Source: Beroe ovata (taxonomy: Eukaryota; Ctenophora; Nuda; Beroida; Beroidae). Taken from it: a DNA stretch of 38,735 bases. The stretch spans positions 38,045 to 76,779 of the forward strand of contig CAMPET010000066.1 of NCBI GenBank assembly GCA_946803715.1, written 5' to 3'. Position 1 is the stretch's first letter; each line of letters opens with the position of its first letter. The translations under genes were made by a program, and so were the position numbers. The notes below the pieces were generated by a model. It did not search any database, had not been told where the DNA came from, and saw nothing but the letters and a program-made list of their open reading frames with translations. Positions 33,551-38,735 of the stretch are shown in pieces.

Positions 33551-33577
33551 TTGGAAGAAGACCTTGATGTGTGATTG
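33533..33577 (+). repeat. 21-bp direct repeat across the RNASEH1 stop codon
   Basis: GAAGACCTTGATGTGTGATTG occupies 33533-33553 and 33557-33577 in perfect copies, with a period of 24. Because 24 is a multiple of three, the 3' copy repeats EDLDV-stop in the same frame just after the real stop. Confidence 0.9.
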
Positions 33578-33770
33578 ACTGATTGTTTGCTGTTTTTAGC
33601 TTATTTATTTTCTGCCAATGTTACTCCCTTTACTTATGGTTATTTGTAAGTTCGTTGATTCCTTTTCTGTTTATTTCTTAGTGAGTGATTGTTTATTTGT
33701 TCACTTATGTTCAGATTCCTCACTGTATAGCAACTCCTAGATTCATCCCTCCATTCCCTATCTAGGTCTG

Positions 33771-35186
33771 ATGTCCTCTCGGCCGAGTGAATCAGCAACA
33801 GCATCAATAGCACGATCTAAATCCAGTCACGGTGTACAGGAGAATGACGCAAACGCTGCATCCAAGAAGCGGAAACGGGCGGCAGCAGCGGACACAGACG
33901 ATATTGATACGTGCATTGCTAACTTCCTGAAACGTGTCCCTGATGTTGAGAAGAATTTCGATATTATCGATGTTTTGGGGGACGGTACGTTCAGTTACGT
34001 GTTCCATGGAAAGCCTAAGAGTGTCCCGGGAGACACGTCATTTGCTCTGAAATACATCATCCCAACATCTGCTTCATGGCGAATAACCAATGAGATACGG
34101 TATTTGAAGAGACTGGGTGGCAAACACCACGTGTGCGATATCAAGTGTATAATACGGCATCATGATAACGTGGTGTTGGTGCTGCCATATTTCAATGCCA
34201 CCAAATTCCTAACTGTAGTCCAGGATTCAATACAGTGGGAGATCCAGAGTTATCTGCGATCACTGTTCGAGGCATTGGCTCACGTTCACAAGCATAATGT
34301 GATTCACCGCGATATCAAACCCAGTAACTTTCTCTATGACAGAGAAAAGAAGAAGTTCTTGTTAGTGGACTTTGGTCTTGCAGAGGATCTTCCTATACTG
34401 GACAAGGAAAACAAGGAAATGAGACCGGAAAAGCGCGATGAGGTGGTTAAGACCAATCTCACGACATTCGAGAGAAGTCAGAAAACGAGCGTCCTCAGAG
34501 ACAGAAGTCCGCGGTTGCAGGAGAAAAAGCGGGGTCTCTTCGCGAGCATGTCCAAAAGTTCCTCCAAAACAGCAAGTGTCAAATCCTCCTCCAAAGTGAA
34601 ATCATCGCGCAAAGAATGCAGTCACGCTGATAACGAGATATGTAACACGTGCTTGTTGAAACCGAGTCAGGAAGCGTCCCGAGCTGGTACTCCTGGTTTT
34701 CGATCCCCTGAAATGTTGATGAAACATCCGCAACAAACAACTGCCGTAGACATTTGGGCGGCGGGAGTTATATTCCTCAGTCTGCTCAGCATGCGGTATC
34801 CCTTCTTCAAGGCAGCAGACGATCTGACCTCCCTCTGTCAGATCATTACCTTGCTTGGCAGTGATGCTGTGGTCAGCGCAGCTAAAGCCATCGGTAAGAA
34901 AGTAACGCTGTCACGCGACGTATGTGGCTATGCGCTGAAGACTATGTGTGCGCGGCTCAGGATCAGCAGCCACATATCTCGGTGTGAGCGGTGTAACGAG
35001 AACAATGCAGTAGAGGACAGATCAAAAGTGTGTCCTCTACAACCATTCGAGGACACGGCATACGACCTCCTATCCCAGTGTCTCGACCCTAACCCTCTAT
35101 CTCGAATATCGGCAGAGCAGGCTCTGAAACACGAGTTCTTCATGGGAAATCATCCACCCCCACTTCACAGACCGAGGTGGTTGTAA
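33771..35186 (+). CDS. CDC7: CDC7 kinase (DDK catalytic subunit)
   Basis: A single frame of 471 residues. A basic head (SKKRKRAAAA) could be a nuclear signal. Kinase motifs: GDGTFSYVF, the ATP-binding Lys94 (FALKYI), catalytic HRDIKPSNF (Asp181), DFGLAE (Asp200), and, after a long insert, AGTPGFRSPE and DIWAAGVIFLSLLS. The insert between DFG and APE ends with a cysteine cluster (ECSHADNEICNTCL), as in animal CDC7, and a second insert carries CERCNENN. With its Dbf4 partner, CDC7 phosphorylates MCM proteins to fire replication origins. The protein is shorter than the human one (574) mainly through smaller inserts. There are no introns in the coding region. ATCTAG ends 5 bases before the ATG, and a GTAAGT near 33646 could be the donor of a 5'-UTR intron. 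Confidence 0.95.
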   Translation: MSSRPSESATASIARSKSSHGVQENDANAASKKRKRAAAADTDDIDTCIANFLKRVPDVEKNFDIIDVLGDGTFSYVFHGKPKSVPGDTSFALKYIIPTSASWRITNEIRYLKRLGGKHHVCDIKCIIRHHDNVVLVLPYFNATKFLTVVQDSIQWEIQSYLRSLFEALAHVHKHNVIHRDIKPSNFLYDREKKKFLLVDFGLAEDLPILDKENKEMRPEKRDEVVKTNLTTFERSQKTSVLRDRSPRLQEKKRGLFASMSKSSSKTASVKSSSKVKSSRKECSHADNEICNTCLLKPSQEASRAGTPGFRSPEMLMKHPQQTTAVDIWAAGVIFLSLLSMRYPFFKAADDLTSLCQIITLLGSDAVVSAAKAIGKKVTLSRDVCGYALKTMCARLRISSHISRCERCNENNAVEDRSKVCPLQPFEDTAYDLLSQCLDPNPLSRISAEQALKHEFFMGNHPPPLHRPRWL

Positions 35187-35907
35187 AGAGAGAGGAGAGG
35201 GGGAGTTGATTCCAATTCCCGGTAATTTGCCGGGAATTGAGTTAATTGATAAAGTGGTTGCATGTCGTCATGTAGAGAATGTGTTTCGAAGCAATAAATC
35301 TTTTCTGAGGATGACTATAATATTTGTGATAATGCGTGCAGTAATAAGGATGTTTTGTAAATATTTCCATTTCCCTTTTGATAACCTATTCGAGAAAGCG
35401 ATAAAAGGAGTGGCATTTTTCATTGCTCATTTTCGATCGGGAAGTATCGAAAGTTAACGTTTCAGTACGTCAAGTTTGAGATTTTCCGCATATTTAATCA
35501 GTGATAGGCTGAACAATTAACGGCAAAATGAGTTGATTATTTTGACAGTTGAACAGTAATGCATGACAGCTTGGTTTTCAACCTTCAATTATCAGTTACA
35601 GAATCTGTAAAGCCTATTGGTTGAGAAAACTTGATACTTGAAGCCATATCATTGAATAGTTTTTCATCAATTAGATAAATGTTATCTAATAGTTCATAAC
35701 AACTAACCTTTATAAGAGGAAATCATTAAATTTTGTTTGATATTTGATGTATGCTAATTCTATCTTAATACATTGTCCGTATTGAATAAATGTAACATAC
35801 AACAAGTGTGCTGTTTCCTCCTATAATTTATTATTTCAGTGTGATTGTGGTTCAAAGATAAGGGACCCATAACAGCAATTAATTAACGTAATCAACATAT
35901 TCATAGC
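35187..35907. other. Intergenic region with poly(A) signals of CDC7
   Basis: About 720 AT-rich bases. AATAAA occurs at 35293-35298, 107 bases after the CDC7 stop codon, and again at 35785-35790. Either could end the CDC7 mRNA. No gene is supported between them. The second hexamer is only 118 bases from the next start codon. Confidence 0.5.
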
Positions 35908-38591
35908 ATGTCAGGGCTTGGTTTGGTTACAGACTATAATGACAGCGAAGATGTGTCAGAGAATGAAGACAGGAGCAAGCACAAAAATGGTGATCAAGAA
36001 AAGGAGGAAACTGATCAGGTAAATATTTCTTTTCCTGCCTTAGACATTTTCATAAAATCGGGAACGATCTTTGGAGAAAATAGCTATTCCTAGGTTAGGT
36101 AAAATTCGTTAAATAGGTTCGATTTACACCCACACCCATATTGTTACAACCTTGAAATTCACGCAATCCTCATTTTTATGAAACATAGTAGAGTTTGTCT
36201 CAACTGGCGATAATATTCACACTGAGCTGAGGTAAGCTCCACACGCCTTTAGGTAAGAAATTCTCGTTTTCCTTTCTACACGACTTTTCCATTGAAATAT
36301 TGAAAATGTTTCCTGAGATTTTCATGCATAAACTGATTTGGTTTCGCAGCCTGGACCCTCTCAAGCGATCAATGACAAGTTAATGAAGATCAGTCAATCT
36401 AAAGATTCATCAAATAGTGGCAGAGTAAGTTTTTCCTTCGCAGCAACTTCTGAAAATTTGGCCCGGTCACAATCTAAATCGTCATCCGTGGAAGCCGCGG
36501 TGACATTTTGTCGATTAATGGATCTTACTACAACAACTTTTGGCAACGCGCGTTGCGCGTGATCGATTACTGATTCTCATATTCGTGATTCGACGGCCGA
36601 TTGGCCGACCGCTCAATCTTTAGCCGTTCATAATGAACTTCCATCTCGATTCACCGTTATTATTGATCTTTCCAGAGTGGTGACAAAGATGAAACACGAG
36701 GTTTGGCATCCTACAATGAAGACACTCAATTACTAACGTGGGTATATATCGGGTTATGGATAGTTTTTATGTCTCTCTCACAGGGAATCAGGAACAGAGG
36801 AGTCGTAACGGAAAACATCGTGATAGTTATAGACGTGAAGGGCACCGAGACGACAGAAAGCGTGATAGATCACGCGATAGGTCCCACGGCAAGCCACGTG
36901 ATGATGTGTCAAACCGTAGATCAGACAAGCGTCATCATGACAGGTTCGCGAAATATGTCATGGAATTTGTCTACATTTGGCTATGTGTAGAACATAATTT
37001 ACTGAACTCTGTGTACAGGCCAAGAGACAGCTATAGACGAGATCGCGAACACAGGGGAAGCAGGAACAGGTAATGCTATAGAGTAGTTGTGCCACTGATT
37101 TTCGTATCTCGATATATTTTTCCGATATTTGCTATCGCTCATCCGATCATTTAATTGTTCAGTTCATCGAGTGCGCGGAAACATCAAGCAGAGAAGGAGA
37201 AAGAGTACAATGACTACAGGAAACGGAAATACGGTGACAGTAGGGATTGGGGAAAAGTATCTGAAGGTATGTTGCTGATATTATTCAGGCATGATGAAAT
37301 TTCTGTAGGATTCAAGAGAGCATTTGCTACAAAGGAAACTCCATGAATCATACGTCATATCAAATATATGTCCATTTATACAAGCTTTTGCCATAAGAAT
37401 CTGTTCATAGAAATCAAAAACATTTATTCTTGATCAATCAGTCATTGGGATTCTTATGTTCCCGAATTCGCCGCGTGGAGGCACTTGTATTGGAATCCGT
37501 GGGGTTGTCGGGTGTTAGCCCAGAACACTAGCTACCTCACATTGGGTAGATGGCGTGCCTGCTTCACTGGGGCTTATCACACCAGACAGAGTGAGAGAGA
37601 GTGTGCCACGTGACTCACGCGTCACGCGCGCTATCACGCGTGACCTTGTCACGTGGCCTTGTCGTTGCTATCACTGTGTGTAACACGGTGATGTGCGGGT
37701 CATCTCTAGTGATACCAGAGGGCGTGAGTTACTTCGAATGATTTACCCCCCTCCGTCTCTATACTCTGAAAATAGGGAGAGATTAGTTGTGACTATAAAT
37801 AGACATTGAGCTGCGAGGAAGTAGCGCTAGTATCATATATACAATACACAGTGACGCATATACAGCTTTGTACAATACACCTGGCACAGTGCAGTAGTAC
37901 AACTGACATCATCTTACCAATAGGGACAGAGGGGGGCTAGCACCATGAAATTCAGTACGAGTGTCGAAGTAAGCAGCGCTACCATCCCAACTCACACAGT
38001 GAGAGAAGAGATAACAGTAGCAAGGGTTGACGATGAGAATAAACCGGTTATCATGCTCACTGTGTCTTATATTACTCTGTGCCTCTTCCACATACACCTC
38101 ATAACCATGGCATGCTGCCTCTTACACGCGTATTCCAGTATTCCGCACGCCTCTTTCACGTGTATTCTCCTGCACAGCGTGTCTTTTGCTCACATTATCC
38201 GGCGCGAATCGGTGAGGGCGCCTCTTCAACGGGCATTTCACTTGATAACACGTACTGCATGGCCATTGGTTGCCTGATATCACGTGGTCTTCGCATAGCC
38301 ATAGTGGAAATTGTGTCCATATATTTATGTGCGTTACCGAGTGTGATGTATAGCTTGTTATTAGATCATCAGTTACCAGCATGCACACGTCGGCAAACAT
38401 AGATTTACTGTAGAAAGTGGAGAAACGTACAGTAAAGTCGAAAGTATTTCTGAGTCAACTTGGTCCCTTTTTCAGAATCACTGAAAGATGTGAAGACCGA
38501 TGCCACCCTTCCCACGTCATTCGACTCCACGATAGCAAAACAACTGGCAGCCCAGAGAGAGAAACGGAAATTGCTGTGGAGTAAGAAAGAT
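35908..38591 (+). CDS. RS/RD-rich nuclear protein resembling RSRC2, 3' partial
   Basis: Seven exons (35908-36018, 36350-36424, 36676-36700, 36784-36943, 37019-37069, 37163-37266, 38476-38591) join in frame to 214 residues, and the gene runs off the right edge at a GTGAGT donor. The acidic head (MSGLGLVTDYNDSEDVSENED) is followed by an Arg/Asp/Ser-rich stretch (HRDDRKRDRSRDRSHGK, RRSDKRHHDR, SYRRDREHRGSRN), then KHQAEKEKEYNDYRKRKYG and QLAAQREKRKLLWSKKD. The last motif resembles the QEKKRKMLW segment of RSRC2, which supports that name, but low complexity elsewhere limits certainty. Such proteins are usually nuclear and linked to RNA processing. Exon 3 is a 25-base microexon whose donor GTTTGG is weak; it is chosen because it alone restores the RS frame. 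Confidence 0.6.
37605..37657. repeat. Inverted repeat with CACGTG cores
   Basis: GCCACGTGAC at 37605-37614 pairs exactly with GTCACGTGGC at 37648-37657. CACGCG words fill the interior, including ACGCGT on both sides. It lies in the unusually long 1.2-kb intron of the RSRC2-like gene. Confidence 0.7.
37945..38277 (+). other. Unassigned intronic open frame, possible nested transcript
   Basis: A 110-codon frame beginning MKFSTSVEVSSATIPT lies inside the RSRC2-like intron 37267-38475. A TATAAATA at 37794-37801 and CpG-rich, CACGTG-bearing DNA precede it. The N-terminal 40 residues look protein-like. The rest is Cys/His/Leu-rich and could be chance. No family is recognised. It may be a nested gene, an alternative exon, or nothing. 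Confidence 0.2.
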
Positions 38592-38630
38592 GTGAGTTAT
38601 CTCTACACAATATGCAGACTGTTATAGTAC

Positions 38631-38735
38631 ACCCCTAACCCCCAGACAACAAGTGAATCCTCACACCACTAACCCCCAGACAATAAGTGAATCCTCACAC
38701 CCCTAACCCCTAGACAACTAGTGAATCCTCACACC
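38631..38735. repeat. 34-bp minisatellite, at least three copies
   Basis: Copies start at 38631, 38665 and 38699, and a fourth begins at 38733 and is cut by the window edge. Each copy contains TAACCCC(C/T)AGACAA and AGTGAATCCTCAC with a few substitutions. It lies in the intron after exon 7 of the RSRC2-like gene. Confidence 0.95.

Noticed and set aside
37501-37600. GC-rich stretch resembling a structural RNA
   Set aside because: No cloverleaf or known small-RNA consensus could be fitted by eye.
1-38735. CRISPR arrays, prophage, viral or toxin genes
   Set aside because: None seen; the spliced genes and gene content are those of an animal nucleus.

Overview
The window is animal nuclear DNA. 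It carries a SIX-class homeobox gene (a metazoan family), GT-AG introns of about 70 to 500 bp, and standard eukaryotic housekeeping genes. Thirteen protein genes fit in 38.7 kb, all on the + strand, so the genome is compact. The species cannot be named from sequence alone. A compact-genome animal such as a ctenophore or a sponge is possible, but that is inference.

Layout: (1) 231-5066, the 3' part of a gene with two Ras-association domains and a very long acidic, serine-rich tail. (2) 5837-8501, a coiled-coil/PDZ protein. (3) 8502-11958, the largest non-coding interval, leading into a SIX homeobox gene (11959-13816). (4) 14356-14889, a cluster of inverted repeats holding a 135-bp near-perfect palindrome flanked by an 8-bp target duplication, which is a nested MITE. 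(5) 15416-18357, NCBP3 (RNA cap binding). (6) 18997-21025, mitochondrial ribosomal protein bL19m. (7) 21348-22987, proteasome beta5. (8) 23286-24724, two tandem intronless GST kappa genes. (9) 26022-28600, a proton/myo-inositol transporter of the SLC2A13 type. (10) 29052-31256, intronless NSUN2. (11) 31536-31967, TIMM13. (12) 32321-33550, intronless RNase H1 with a mitochondrial leader. (13) 33771-35186, intronless CDC7 kinase. (14) 35908 to the right edge, the 5' part of an RS-rich protein resembling RSRC2. The window ends in a 34-bp minisatellite.

The genes do not form one pathway. There is a bias toward organelle and nucleic-acid maintenance: bL19m, TIMM13, RNase H1, GST kappa, NSUN2, NCBP3, CDC7 and the RSRC2-like gene. 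From 18997 to the right edge the gaps between coding regions run from 114 to about 720 bp, except for about 1.3 kb before the transporter. Several starts sit directly behind a splice-acceptor-like YAG, so short 5'-UTR introns or spliced-leader trans-splicing deserve a test. Exon models were built by hand from GT-AG sites and reading-frame continuity. No RNA or database support was available.
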